NCBI RefSeq assembly: GCF_030815485.1
Contig: NZ_JAUSWV010000002.1
Coordinates: 3,658,001-3,722,000 of the forward strand
Length of the DNA: 64,000 bases
DNA from: Streptomyces rishiriensis
GTDB lineage: Bacteria; Actinomycetota; Actinomycetes; Streptomycetales; Streptomycetaceae
Direction: 5' to 3'
Below, in pieces: positions 33,977 through 42,265 of the stretch. Both the position numbers and the translations under genes were made by a program. The notes under the pieces are model-generated. The model made no database searches. It had not been told where the DNA came from and saw only the letters and a program-made list of their open reading frames with translations. The stretch's first letter is position 1. Every line of letters begins with the position of its first letter.

Positions 33977-35102
33977 GAGGTCGTTTTCTCCCGTTGTTTC
34001 ATCCCGGAATTTGCAGTTTGGTCCGCGGTTCCGGGTCGCGCCAAGAGATGGTGTTCTCGCTGGTGAGGCGGCGGGCCATGAGGTCGGTCATGGCGAGGTG
34101 GATCATGGCTTCGGATCGGTGCGGGTGGGTTTCGTAGTCGCGGGCCAGCCGGCGGTGGAGCATGAGCCAGCCGTAGGTCCGCTCGACCGCCCAGCGTTTC
34201 GGGATGGGGGTGAATCCCCTGCTCCCGGGCTTGCGTTGAGTGATTTCCATGTCGATGCCGAGGGTGGCTGCGTGCTCGACGAGGTGCTGGCGGTAGCCGC
34301 CGTCGACCCACGCTTTGCGGATGCTGGGATGTGCGGCGGCGACCTGGTCCAGGAGCTGGGTGCCGGCGATGGAGTCCTGCACGCTTGCCGCGGTGACCAA
34401 CACGGCGAGCACAAGGCCGATGGTGTCGGTGACGATGCTTCGTTTCCGTCCGACGATCTTCTTGCCGGCATCGATGCCCTGGCTGGTGGCGAGCACACTG
34501 GTGGAGGTTTTCACGCTCTGCGCGTCGATCACGCAGGCCGACGGTTCGGCCTCCCGGCCTTCCTTCTGTCGTAAGAGTTGCCTGAGCAGGCCGTTGAGCT
34601 GGGCGAATACGCCTTCCTGCTGCCACCTGGCGAAGTAGCCGTAAACCGTGTTCCAGTGCGGGAAGTCGTGCGGGAGGTAGCGCCACTGGACCCCGGTGCG
34701 GTCCACATACAAGATCGCGTCCATGATGTCGCGCAGGTCATGCTCGGGCGGCCGGCCGAAGTCCAGAGCTCTGCCACGGCGCTCGAAGCGCCAGGCTGCC
34801 AGGACCGGCTCGACCAACTCCCAGCGGGCATCGGACAAATCACTCGGATAAGGACGTCGACTTGGCATGCCTCCGGCGTACCGCCGCTCAACGAGTGCGC
34901 CCAGGCGCACAGCAATGACGACGGAAGCACGCAGCATGGGAAGCCGGTCATCCTGGGATGAGACAGGAACGAGCAGCACTCCGCCCCAACAGCCACACCT
35001 CAGGACTCATCGACCCCAGCCACACCGGCTGCCTCCTTCGCATCGCATCCTCACCCATCGATAATCTGTCTATAAACAGGCAAGACAGATGAAAACGACC
35101 TC
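33977..35102 (-). mobile_element. IS5-family insertion sequence (IS1031/IS427-like), complete
   Basis: 1126-bp element. Terminal inverted repeats start GAGGTCGTTTTC on the left (33977-33988) and end GAAAACGACCTC on the right (35091-35102): 12 bp perfect, then diverging. It is flanked by TAA on both sides (33974-33976 and 35103-35105), a 3-bp target duplication fitting the TNA preference of these IS5 subgroups. It holds one transposase gene with intact ends, so it looks recent and potentially active. Confidence 0.92.
33999..34868 (-). CDS. IS5-family DDE transposase
   Basis: 289-residue transposase. The N-terminal region (SDLSDARWELVEPVL) and DAILYVDRTGVQWRYLPHDF are IS5-group signatures. The DDE triad is visible: CVIDAQSVKTS, WVDGGYR and VERTYGWLMLHRRLARDYE. 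Single frame, no frameshift needed. It contains a TTA leucine codon at residue 99 (34572-34574), the only one I noticed in the window, so efficient translation may depend on the bldA tRNA. ATG 34868 gives the conserved N-terminus; a longer reading frame reaches 34979. Confidence 0.93.
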   Translation of the reverse strand: MPSRRPYPSDLSDARWELVEPVLAAWRFERRGRALDFGRPPEHDLRDIMDAILYVDRTGVQWRYLPHDFPHWNTVYGYFARWQQEGVFAQLNGLLRQLLRQKEGREAEPSACVIDAQSVKTSTSVLATSQGIDAGKKIVGRKRSIVTDTIGLVLAVLVTAASVQDSIAGTQLLDQVAAAHPSIRKAWVDGGYRQHLVEHAATLGIDMEITQRKPGSRGFTPIPKRWAVERTYGWLMLHRRLARDYETHPHRSEAMIHLAMTDLMARRLTSENTISWRDPEPRTKLQIPG

Positions 35103-35105
35103 TAA

Positions 35106-35382
35106 GTGCATGTTTCGCCCTGTTCACACCCCCGTCATTCCGAGGCGGGCGGCTTCACGGTGCTCATTTTCACAGGGATGAGGCGCCTTGATCCCTGTAC
35201 GATGAAGGCACACCTTGATCGAACCAACTCTGCCTGACGCAGAGCTGGCGCGACCGTATGGCGGCCGGGACACCTCGTGCGGCGAGCACCGGCATCTACC
35301 GCAGCACGCGCAAGAGGACAGCTCTCGGCGCCCCCGCCCACCGGACGGGGTCGCGCTACCAGGCGGCAGAAAGGCACGGGCC
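35106..35382 (+). other. Spacer between IS and MFS gene with one inverted repeat
   Basis: No gene recognised. ACAGGGAT (35172-35179) and ATCCCTGT (35191-35198) are perfect 8-bp arms with an 11-bp spacer, which may be an operator or the displaced terminator of the antiporter gene. A small stem CTCTGC/GCAGAG is at 35228-35244. Confidence 0.45.
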
Positions 35383-36675
35383 GTGGCATCCACGGTCACC
35401 ACCGAGCCGTCGAAGAACTCGTCGGCTCCCTCCCGCCCGGGATACGGGCAGTTGCTGCGCACCCGCGGCGCCTGGACGTTCCTGCTGCCCGGCTTCGCGG
35501 CCCGCCAGCCGTTCGCGATGCTGACCATCTCCATCGTGCTGCTCGTGCAGCACACCACCGGCTCGTACGGCGCGGCCGGTGCCGCCGCGGCCGTCACCGG
35601 TGTCTCCATGGCGCTGTGCGCGCCCTACAGCGGGCGGCTCGCCGACCGCTACGGGCAGCGCGCGGTGCTGATCCCCGGCGTGCTCCTGCACACGCTGTCG
35701 GGCCTCACCCTCACCGTGCTGGCCCTGACCCACGCACCCCTGTGGACGGTCTTCGCGGCGGCCGTTCCCACGGGCGCCTCGGTACCGCAGATCGGGCCCA
35801 TGGTGCGGGCGCGCTGGGGTGCGCGGCTGAAGGGCTCGCCCCTGATGACCACCGCGGCGGCGTTCGAGTCCGTCACCGACGAGCTCACCTTCGTCTTCGG
35901 TCCGCTGCTCGCGACCGCACTGTGCACCGCGGTGAACCCGGCCGCCGGCCTGGTCACCGAGGCAGCGCTGACCCTGCTCGGCGGTCTGCTGTTCGCCGCA
36001 CGCAAGAGCACGCAGCCCCAGGTCGCCGTCGCCGGGCACGCGCGCGTGGAGCACGCCTCGGCTCTGCGCGTCCCCGGTGTGCGCGTGCTGATCGTGGCCT
36101 TCCTGGGCATCGGCTCCGTCTTCGGCGGCATGCAGGTCTCGCTGACCGCGTTCACCGAGTCCATCGGCGAGCCGGGCCTGAACGGCGTCCTGTACGGCAC
36201 CTTCGCCGCGGGCAACATGCTCTCCGGCCTGGTCTGCGGCGCCATCGCCTGGAAGGTCGCCCCGCGGCAGCGCCTGGTCGTCGCCTACGCCGCGCTGGCG
36301 CTCGTCGCCTCGGGCCTGTGGGCGGCGCACTCCGTGCTCGTCCTGGCGGGCCTCGGCCTCCTGGTCGGCATGTGCATCGCGCCCGCGCTGATCACCGGCT
36401 ACACGCTGGTCGAGGACCTGGTCCCGGCCGGCGCCCGCACCGAGGCGTTCACCTGGCTGACGGGCGCGGTGGCGCTCGGGCAGGCTGCCGCCGTCACGAT
36501 CGCCGGACAGCTCGAGGACCGCTTCTGGGGCGGCGCCGGTTTCCTGGTGCCCGCGGGGGGCACTGTGCTGGCCCTGGTGACCCTGCTGGCGCTGCGTTCA
36601 CGGCTGGCGGGGCGTCCCCGCGCGCGTACCGTCGCACGTGGCGTCGGTCACCGGATGCCGGTGACAGTGGACTGA
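35383..36675 (+). CDS. MFS transporter
   Basis: 430-residue protein with about twelve hydrophobic helices. The loop-2/3 motif GRLADRYGQRAVL is the MFS signature. Start GTG 35383 follows GAAAGG; longer frames upstream run into non-family sequence. There is no adjacent regulator, and the nearest upstream gene is separated by the IS. Substrate unknown; sugar or drug exporters are the closest general types. Confidence 0.85.
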   Translation: MASTVTTEPSKNSSAPSRPGYGQLLRTRGAWTFLLPGFAARQPFAMLTISIVLLVQHTTGSYGAAGAAAAVTGVSMALCAPYSGRLADRYGQRAVLIPGVLLHTLSGLTLTVLALTHAPLWTVFAAAVPTGASVPQIGPMVRARWGARLKGSPLMTTAAAFESVTDELTFVFGPLLATALCTAVNPAAGLVTEAALTLLGGLLFAARKSTQPQVAVAGHARVEHASALRVPGVRVLIVAFLGIGSVFGGMQVSLTAFTESIGEPGLNGVLYGTFAAGNMLSGLVCGAIAWKVAPRQRLVVAYAALALVASGLWAAHSVLVLAGLGLLVGMCIAPALITGYTLVEDLVPAGARTEAFTWLTGAVALGQAAAVTIAGQLEDRFWGGAGFLVPAGGTVLALVTLLALRSRLAGRPRARTVARGVGHRMPVTVD

Positions 36676-36705
36676 TCCTCCGGAATACGTCAAGATAGAC
36701 CGTCG

Positions 36706-36732
36706 TTAGCACTCACTGAGTGAGAGTGCCAG
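36706..36732 (+). promoter_or_regulatory. CIRCE-like HrcA operator upstream of the fmdB-type gene
   Basis: TTAGCACTC-N9-GAGTGCCAG matches the CIRCE consensus TTAGCACTC-N9-GAGTGCTAA at 16 of 18 positions with exact spacing. It ends ten bases before the GTG and overlaps the region just upstream of the ribosome site. HrcA binding here would give heat-shock control of the downstream gene. Confidence 0.8.
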
Positions 36733-36742
36733 GAGGAAGACA

Positions 36743-37063
36743 GTGCCGACCTACCAGTACCAGTGCACCGAGTGCGGCGATGGCCTCGAGGCGGTGCAGA
36801 AGTTCACCGACGATGCCCTGACCGAGTGCCCCAACTGCGGTGGCCGCCTCAAGAAGGTGTTCTCCGCCGTCGGCATCGTCTTCAAGGGCTCCGGCTTCTA
36901 CCGCAACGACAGCCGCGGCTCCTCGTCGAGCAGCTCGCCGTCGTCGTCCTCGAAGTCGTCGACGTCCGGTTCCGACGCTAAGCCGTCGACCTCGACCTCG
37001 ACGTCCTCGGACTCGAAGTCGTCGAGCACCGGCACCTCTACGGGCAGCAGCTCGGCCGCGTAA
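36743..37063 (+). CDS. FmdB-family zinc-ribbon protein
   Basis: 106 residues. The N-terminal half is an FmdB-type zinc ribbon (PTYQYQCTECG... CPNCGG, two CxxC pairs) ending KVFSAVGIVFKGSGFYRND. The second half is almost entirely Ser/Thr/Lys/Gly, a disordered tail usual in actinobacterial members. FmdB proteins are putative regulators of unknown mechanism. GTG start with AGGAGGA. A CIRCE-like element overlaps its leader, pointing to heat-shock control by HrcA. Confidence 0.88.
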   Translation: MPTYQYQCTECGDGLEAVQKFTDDALTECPNCGGRLKKVFSAVGIVFKGSGFYRNDSRGSSSSSSPSSSSKSSTSGSDAKPSTSTSTSSDSKSSSTGTSTGSSSAA

Positions 37064-37076
37064 GGCTCGCTCACAG

Positions 37077-37104
37077 GACCCTGTCGTCTTAGGACGACGG
37101 GGTC
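37077..37104 (+). terminator. Hairpin after the fmdB-type gene
   Basis: GACCCTGTCGTC (37077-37088) pairs with GACGACGGGGTC (37093-37104) with one T-G wobble and a 4-nt loop, between the fmdB-type and MTA phosphorylase genes. Confidence 0.7.
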
Positions 37105-37138
37105 TTCGGCGTCTTCCCAGGCGGTTAGGGTGCGACGC

Positions 37139-37981
37139 ATGGCGAACAAGGCGAACGCAGAGATCGGTGTGATCGGCGGCTCCGGCTTCTACTCGTTCCT
37201 CGGCGACGTGACCGAGCTCCAGGTCGACGCCCCCTACGGACCGCCGAGCGACTCGCTCTTCCTCGGTGAGATCGCCGGCCGACGGGTCGCCTTCCTGCCC
37301 CGGCACGGACGCGGACACCATCTGCCGCCCCACCGGATCAACTACCGGGCCAACCTGTGGGCGCTGCGCTCGGTCGGCGCGCGCCAGGTCCTCGGTCGCT
37401 GCGCGGTGGGCGGTCTGCGCCCGGAGTACGGGCCCGGCACACTGCTCGTGCCCGATCAGCTGGTCGACCGCACGAAGTCGCGGATCGGAACGTACTTCGA
37501 CGGTCTGCCCCTGCCCGACGGCACGGTGCCCAACGTGGTGCACGTGTCCTTGGCCGACCCCTACTGTCCCGCCGGGCGCTCGGCGGCCCTGAAGGCGGCG
37601 CGCGGCCGGGAGTGGGAGCCGGTGGACGGCGGGACGCTGGTCGTGATCGAGGGGCCCCGGTTCTCGACCCGTGCCGAATCGCTGTGGCATCAGACGCAGG
37701 GCTGGTCGGTGGTGGGCATGACGGGTCACCCGGAGGCAGCGCTCGCCCGTGAACTGGAACTCTGCTACACGTCGTTGAACCTGGTCACCGATCTGGACGC
37801 GGGCGCCGAGAGCGGTGAGGGCGTATCGCACGAGGAGGTGCTGCGGGTGTTCGCGGCGAACGTGGACCGGCTGCGGGGCGTGCTGTTCGACGCGGTGGCC
37901 GCGCTGCCCTCCGGCGGCGAACGGGACTGTCTGTGCGCGAACGCCCTGGGCGGCCTGAATCCGGGGTTCGAACTGCCCTGA
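37139..37981 (+). CDS. mtnP: S-methyl-5'-thioadenosine phosphorylase
   Basis: 280-residue trimeric-type nucleoside phosphorylase that splits methylthioadenosine, a by-product of polyamine and quorum-signal synthesis, into adenine and methylthioribose-1-phosphate. Motifs: IGVIGGSGFY, PRHGRGHHLPPHRINYRANLWAL, EGPRFSTRAES, VVGMTGHPEAALARELELCY and TDLDAGAES. HHLPPH and NYRANL favour MTA over guanosine/inosine phosphorylases. ATG 37139; an in-frame GTG at 37130 is less likely. Confidence 0.92.
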   Translation: MANKANAEIGVIGGSGFYSFLGDVTELQVDAPYGPPSDSLFLGEIAGRRVAFLPRHGRGHHLPPHRINYRANLWALRSVGARQVLGRCAVGGLRPEYGPGTLLVPDQLVDRTKSRIGTYFDGLPLPDGTVPNVVHVSLADPYCPAGRSAALKAARGREWEPVDGGTLVVIEGPRFSTRAESLWHQTQGWSVVGMTGHPEAALARELELCYTSLNLVTDLDAGAESGEGVSHEEVLRVFAANVDRLRGVLFDAVAALPSGGERDCLCANALGGLNPGFELP

Positions 37982-38147
37982 CGTGTGTGGGCCGGAGGGG
38001 CGGGAAGCGGAGCGTCGGACGCGGAAGTTCACCTTCGGGTGAGGGAGTTGTCCACAATCCGGCGGTGGTCCACCGGCTCCGGCGAGTGGCGGCGCGAAGG
38101 CTCATCGTGGCTTCGCAAACCCGTTCCTCGTCGCAGGTGGTGATCCC

Positions 38148-38819
38148 GTGTCCGACTCGTTCGTTCCTTCCCCTTCGCTTCCTCCGCCCCCTCAGCTCCC
38201 CTCGCCCGCCCCGCCCCCCTCCCCCTTCGCGATGCGTCCACCCGGCACGGACGCTCCCGCCACCCGCGAGGTGCCGTCCTTCGACCCCGTCCGGGTCCGC
38301 GGCGGGCGGTACCGGCTCGGACGGCTCGTACGGAGCCGGCGGCGGGCCCTTGCCCTAGGTCTCGCCGTCACCGCCGCCGCGCTCGTGGCGTCCGGCCCAT
38401 GGGACGGCGATCCGGCCCGCGGACGTCCCGACGGGACTACGCGCGCGGACACGGGCGGGCGCTCACTCCCCCGCGCGCATGCGCCACTGCGCGCCCCTGT
38501 GCATGGCCCTCGCGCCGGGGAGAAGGTGACGGCGCCGGTGCGGATCGCCGACGCGGCCACGGTCCGGCTACTGCGCCCCGGTGACCGCGTCGATGTCATC
38601 GCCGCCGAGCCGACGACACCCGGCGGCGTGTACGGCGCCGCCGGCGACGCCCATGTGGTCGCGCGCGGGGCACTGGTGACGAAGGTGCCGGAGCCGCTGG
38701 ACACCCCGCTCGGCTCAGCTGACGACGGGGCACTGGTCGTCCTGTCGGTGCCCCGGTCCACTGCCGCGCGTCTGGCGGGGGCGAGTGCGACGGCTCGGCT
38801 GGCGGTGACCCTGTGGTGA
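38148..38819 (+). CDS. SAF/CpaB-RcpC-like single-pass membrane protein
   Basis: 223 residues: a Pro/Ser-rich cytoplasmic N-terminus, a basic segment then one helix (LALGLAVTAAALVASG, about residues 67-82), and an extracytoplasmic domain with VRIADAATVRLLRPGDRVDVIAA as in the RcpC/CpaB part of Flp-pilus assembly proteins. No other pilus gene is nearby, so this is probably a stand-alone orphan. GTG start at 38148; function unknown. Confidence 0.7.
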   Translation: MSDSFVPSPSLPPPPQLPSPAPPPSPFAMRPPGTDAPATREVPSFDPVRVRGGRYRLGRLVRSRRRALALGLAVTAAALVASGPWDGDPARGRPDGTTRADTGGRSLPRAHAPLRAPVHGPRAGEKVTAPVRIADAATVRLLRPGDRVDVIAAEPTTPGGVYGAAGDAHVVARGALVTKVPEPLDTPLGSADDGALVVLSVPRSTAARLAGASATARLAVTLW

Positions 38820-38825
38820 CGTCAA

Positions 38826-38843
38826 GTCCCTCGTCCGAGGGAC
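38826..38843 (+). terminator. Short GC hairpin after the SAF-domain gene
   Basis: GTCCCTCG (38826-38833) and CGAGGGAC (38836-38843) form a near-gapless palindrome six bases after the stop, upstream of mscL. Confidence 0.6.
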
Positions 38844-38927
38844 CGCATTGGACACGGCCGCCTGGCGTTGACGTAGGTTGCGGAGCTGTTTGTTCCACAA
38901 CCTGTACATGCGAGGAGTGTCCCCGAG

Positions 38928-39395
38928 GTGAGCGAAAAGAAGGCAAGCGTCTGGCAGGGCTTCAAGACCTTCCTGATGCGTGGCAACGTCGTCGATCTGG
39001 CAGTCGCGGTGGTGATCGGCGCGGCCTTCACGAACATCGTGAACTCGGTGGTGAAGGGAATCATCAACCCGCTCATCGGAGCGGTCGGCACCAAGAACCT
39101 GGACAGCTACAACTCCTGCCTCAAGGGCCCTTGTACCGGCACCGGGGACAGCGCGACGGGTGTCAGGATCCTGTGGGGTTCCGTCCTCGGCGCGACCCTC
39201 ACGTTCGTGATCACCGCGGCGGTCGTGTACTTCCTGATGGTCCTGCCCATGTCGAAGTACCTGGCGAAGGCGGAAGCCCGCAGGAAGGCCAAGGAAGGCA
39301 CGCAGGAGATCATCGAGGTGACCGAGCTGGAGGTGCTCAAGGAGATCCGCGACGCGCTGGTCGCCCAGCGGGGCTCGGGGCGCAGCGAGCGGTAG
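38928..39395 (+). CDS. mscL: Large-conductance mechanosensitive channel
   Basis: 155-residue pentameric osmotic safety valve. The N-terminal amphipathic helix and TM1 (WQGFKTFLMRGNVVDLAVAV then IGAAFTNIVNSVV), the conserved KGIINPLIGAVG exit, TM2 (ATLTFVITAAVVYFLMVLPM) and the cytoplasmic coiled end (TELEVLKEIRDALVAQR) match MscL in order and length. The periplasmic loop has two cysteines (SCLKGPC), unusual for MscL. GTG start 38928. Confidence 0.96.
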   Translation: MSEKKASVWQGFKTFLMRGNVVDLAVAVVIGAAFTNIVNSVVKGIINPLIGAVGTKNLDSYNSCLKGPCTGTGDSATGVRILWGSVLGATLTFVITAAVVYFLMVLPMSKYLAKAEARRKAKEGTQEIIEVTELEVLKEIRDALVAQRGSGRSER

Positions 39396-39471
39396 AGGCG
39401 CTCGACGGAGCCCTGCGGGCCGTGCTCCGCCAAGGCTTCCGGGCCTGCCGGGCCGGACCGGTCCGTAGGGC

Positions 39472-39654
39472 TCAGACGTGGTGGGGCGGCTTCTCGTCGA
39501 GGAAGCGCTTCAGGTCGGCGACGCTGTCGCCCTCGGCAGAGGGACGCTCACCCCAACCGCGGTCGGTGTCGTCCGAGGACTGCCGGTCCAGCGGGTCGTC
39601 GAAGATCAGTGCGGCCTTCGGGTCGCGCGGCTCGGAGGCGGAGGGGGTGCTCAT
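39472..39654 (-). CDS. Small acidic conserved hypothetical protein
   Basis: 60 residues, Asp/Glu-rich, without membrane segments: MSTPSASEPRDPKAALIFDD, then a DRGWGERP segment and a C-terminal LKRFLDEKPPHHV. ATG preceded by GGAGGG. Similar small proteins with this C-terminal LKRFL-DEKPPHHV pattern are recalled from other Streptomyces; no function is known. Convergent with mscL. Confidence 0.65.
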   Translation of the reverse strand: MSTPSASEPRDPKAALIFDDPLDRQSSDDTDRGWGERPSAEGDSVADLKRFLDEKPPHHV

Positions 39655-39773
39655 CCCTCCAGAGTACGACCCCGATTCACCCTCAGGTCAGGGTCTGGTC
39701 GCCGGCCCCGCCGCCTGCGGACCCTCGGCTTCCGCACAAGATTTTCCGCCGGTTGTCTGCTGTGCTGGTACCC

Positions 39774-41042
39774 ATGACGTCCAGCACGCCCCCGTCGGCC
39801 TCTCCTCCTCCCCCCGGGAACCCCGTCTCCCCGGCTCCCGCCCGCCTGAAGCCGTTGCGCAGTCTGACCGCGCGCGGGCGGGACGATGCGCACCGGGTCG
39901 CGTCGCCCCTCGAGCTCTTCTTCGACCTGTGCTTCGTCGTGGCCATCGCCCAGGCGGGCATCCAACTGGTGCACGCCGTGGCCGAGTCCCATGCGGGCGA
40001 GGGAATCCTCAACTACGCGATGGTCTTCTTCGCCATCTGGTGGGCCTGGATGAACTTCACCTGGTTCGCGTCGGCGTACGACAACGACGACGTCCTGTAC
40101 CGGATCGTCACGCTGGTGCAGATCGCCGGGGTCCTCGTGCTGGCGGCGGGCATCTCGCGGGCCTTCGAGGACCACGAGTTCGTGGCCGTCTGGCTGGGCT
40201 ACGCGATCATGAGGTTCGCGCTGAGCTGGCAGTGGCTGCGAGTCGCGTGGTCCGCCGAGGGCGCGGAGCGGACGATGGCGCTGCGGTACGCGGGGGGCGT
40301 GCTGATCTGCCAGATCGGCTGGCTGGGGCTGCTGACCCTGCCCGAAGGCGGCAGGGCGTGGCTGTTCCTGGTGATGGCGCCGCTGGAGATGTGCGTGCCG
40401 ATCTACGCCGAGAGGGACCACCCGACGTCCTGGCATCCGCATCACATCGCCGAACGCTACGGACTGTTCACGATCATCGTGCTGGGCGAGACGATCGCGG
40501 CGGCGACGGTCGCCGTGAAGTCCGGCATCGACGAGAACGACGCACTGGGCGAGCTGCTGCCCATCGCGGTCGGTGGGCTGCTGATCGTCTTCGCCGCCTG
40601 GTGGATCTACTTCGTGGTGCCCATCCATGGGCATCTGCGCTCCAACAGTCAGGCGTTTCTGTGGGGCTACGGGCACTACGTGGTCTTCGCCTCGGCCGCC
40701 GCGATCGGTGCGGGTCTGGAGGTGGCAGTCGAGCAGGCGGTCGGCGAGGCCCACATCTCGACGCTCGCCGCGTCGGCCGCGGTCACCCTGCCGACGGCGC
40801 TTTACCTGCTGGCGGTCTGGGTCCTGCACGCACGCCACTTCAAGGTGGGCCTGGCCCAGCAACTGGTGCTGCCCGTCGCCGCGCTGCTGGTGCTCTGCGC
40901 CACCTTCCTCGGCGAGTGGGCCGTCCTCGCGGCCGGCCTGGCGCTGGCGTTGGCGGTCGCGACCGGGACGACCCTGACGGCACGCCTGGTCGCGCGGGAG
41001 GCGCGGGAGGACCGCCCACGGGCTTCGCGCGCGGTGATGTGA
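39774..41042 (+). CDS. Low-temperature-requirement A (LtrA) family membrane protein
   Basis: 422-residue protein with about ten to twelve helices. The signature SPLELFFDLCFVVAIAQ near residue 45 and WWAWMNFTWFAS are hallmarks of LtrA; RYGLFTIIVLGETIAAATVAV is the conserved helix 7/8 segment with Glu. The name comes from a Listeria cold-growth mutant; the molecular role is unknown, possibly transport. ATG 39774. Confidence 0.9.
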   Translation: MTSSTPPSASPPPPGNPVSPAPARLKPLRSLTARGRDDAHRVASPLELFFDLCFVVAIAQAGIQLVHAVAESHAGEGILNYAMVFFAIWWAWMNFTWFASAYDNDDVLYRIVTLVQIAGVLVLAAGISRAFEDHEFVAVWLGYAIMRFALSWQWLRVAWSAEGAERTMALRYAGGVLICQIGWLGLLTLPEGGRAWLFLVMAPLEMCVPIYAERDHPTSWHPHHIAERYGLFTIIVLGETIAAATVAVKSGIDENDALGELLPIAVGGLLIVFAAWWIYFVVPIHGHLRSNSQAFLWGYGHYVVFASAAAIGAGLEVAVEQAVGEAHISTLAASAAVTLPTALYLLAVWVLHARHFKVGLAQQLVLPVAALLVLCATFLGEWAVLAAGLALALAVATGTTLTARLVAREAREDRPRASRAVM

Positions 41043-41093
41043 CGGGAGGGTGACACGGCCGCGCGCGACGCGATCCGGGCGAGACTGACCCCC

Positions 41094-42122
41094 ATGACAG
41101 TTGACGCTCTGACGGACGTCGCCGGCGTACGCGTGGGACACGCCACGCGGACCGGCGACGGTTGGCTCACCGGAACCACGGTCGTCCTCGCACCGGAGGG
41201 CGGTGCCGTGGCCGCCGTCGACGTACGCGGCGGAGGTCCCGGCACGAAGGAGACCGACGCCCTCGATCCACGCAATGTGGTGCAGCGGGTCGAGGCGATC
41301 GTGCTGACCGGCGGCAGCGCCTACGGGCTCGACGCGGCGTCCGGCGTGATGGCCTGGCTGGAGGAGCAGGGGCGCGGGGTTCTCGTCGGCCCCGACCCGG
41401 CGCACGTCGTGCCGGTAGTGCCCGCCGCCTGCGTCTTCGACCTGGCGCGGGGCGGCGACTTCCGGGCTCGCCCGGACGCTGCCACCGGCCGAGCGGCCGT
41501 GGAGGCGGCAGCGGCCAGTGCTCCGGGGGCCCGGGTGCGGGAGGGATGCGTGGGCGCGGGGACGGGCGCCACTGCGGGGCCGCTGAAGGGCGGGGTGGGC
41601 AGCGCGAGCATGCTTCTCGACTCGGGGATCACGGTGGCCGCACTGGTCGTGGCCAACGCGGCGGGGTCGGTGACGGATCCGGAGACAGGCGTGCTGTACG
41701 GGGAGTTGTTCCAGGGGCGTGCGGAGTATCCGGAGGCTCGCGTGCACGAGGCCGCGCGCCGACGTCTCGCCGAGATCACGGCGAAGAACGCGCCTCCCCC
41801 GCTCAACACCACGCTGGCGGTGGTCGCCACCGACGCGGACCTGACGAAGGCGCAGGCGCAGAAACTCGCGGGCACGGCGCACGACGGGATCGCGCGGGCC
41901 GTGCGCCCGGTGCATCTGCTCCACGACGGGGACACCGTCTTCACGCTGGCGACGGGCGCGCGCCCGCTAGCGTCTGGCCGTCCGCTCGCCCTGAACGACC
42001 TCCTCGCGGCGGGCGCGGATGTGGTGACGCGCGCGATCGTGCGGGCCGTGCGCGCCGCCGAGTCGGTGACCGGTCCGGGCGGGACGTGGCCTTCGTACGA
42101 GGAGTTGTACGGGGGCCGGTGA
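41094..42122 (+). CDS. P1/DmpA-family (S58) aminopeptidase-like Ntn hydrolase
   Basis: 342-residue member of the DmpA/L-aminopeptidase family, which self-cleaves to alpha and beta chains. Family landmarks: LTDVAGVRVGHAT, LTGGSAYGLDAASGVMAWLEEQGRG, VGAGTGATAG and the cleavage region PPPLNTTLAVVATD, where N238-T239-T240 sits at the nucleophile position (Thr rather than the Ser of DmpA). It may hydrolyse N-terminal amino-acid or beta-amino-acid amides. ATG 41094; no signal peptide. Confidence 0.88.
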   Translation: MTVDALTDVAGVRVGHATRTGDGWLTGTTVVLAPEGGAVAAVDVRGGGPGTKETDALDPRNVVQRVEAIVLTGGSAYGLDAASGVMAWLEEQGRGVLVGPDPAHVVPVVPAACVFDLARGGDFRARPDAATGRAAVEAAAASAPGARVREGCVGAGTGATAGPLKGGVGSASMLLDSGITVAALVVANAAGSVTDPETGVLYGELFQGRAEYPEARVHEAARRRLAEITAKNAPPPLNTTLAVVATDADLTKAQAQKLAGTAHDGIARAVRPVHLLHDGDTVFTLATGARPLASGRPLALNDLLAAGADVVTRAIVRAVRAAESVTGPGGTWPSYEELYGGR

Positions 42123-42265
42123 CACCGCGGACCGGGCGGCGATTGTCCGGGTTCCGTCACGTGATGGTGCCAACGGCGCCCGGAGGGAACCTCATCGGCC
42201 GTCGGATCCCTCCTTCTCCACGTACTGGAGCGGATCACTCACCTCACACGAAGCTGGAGCAGCCC

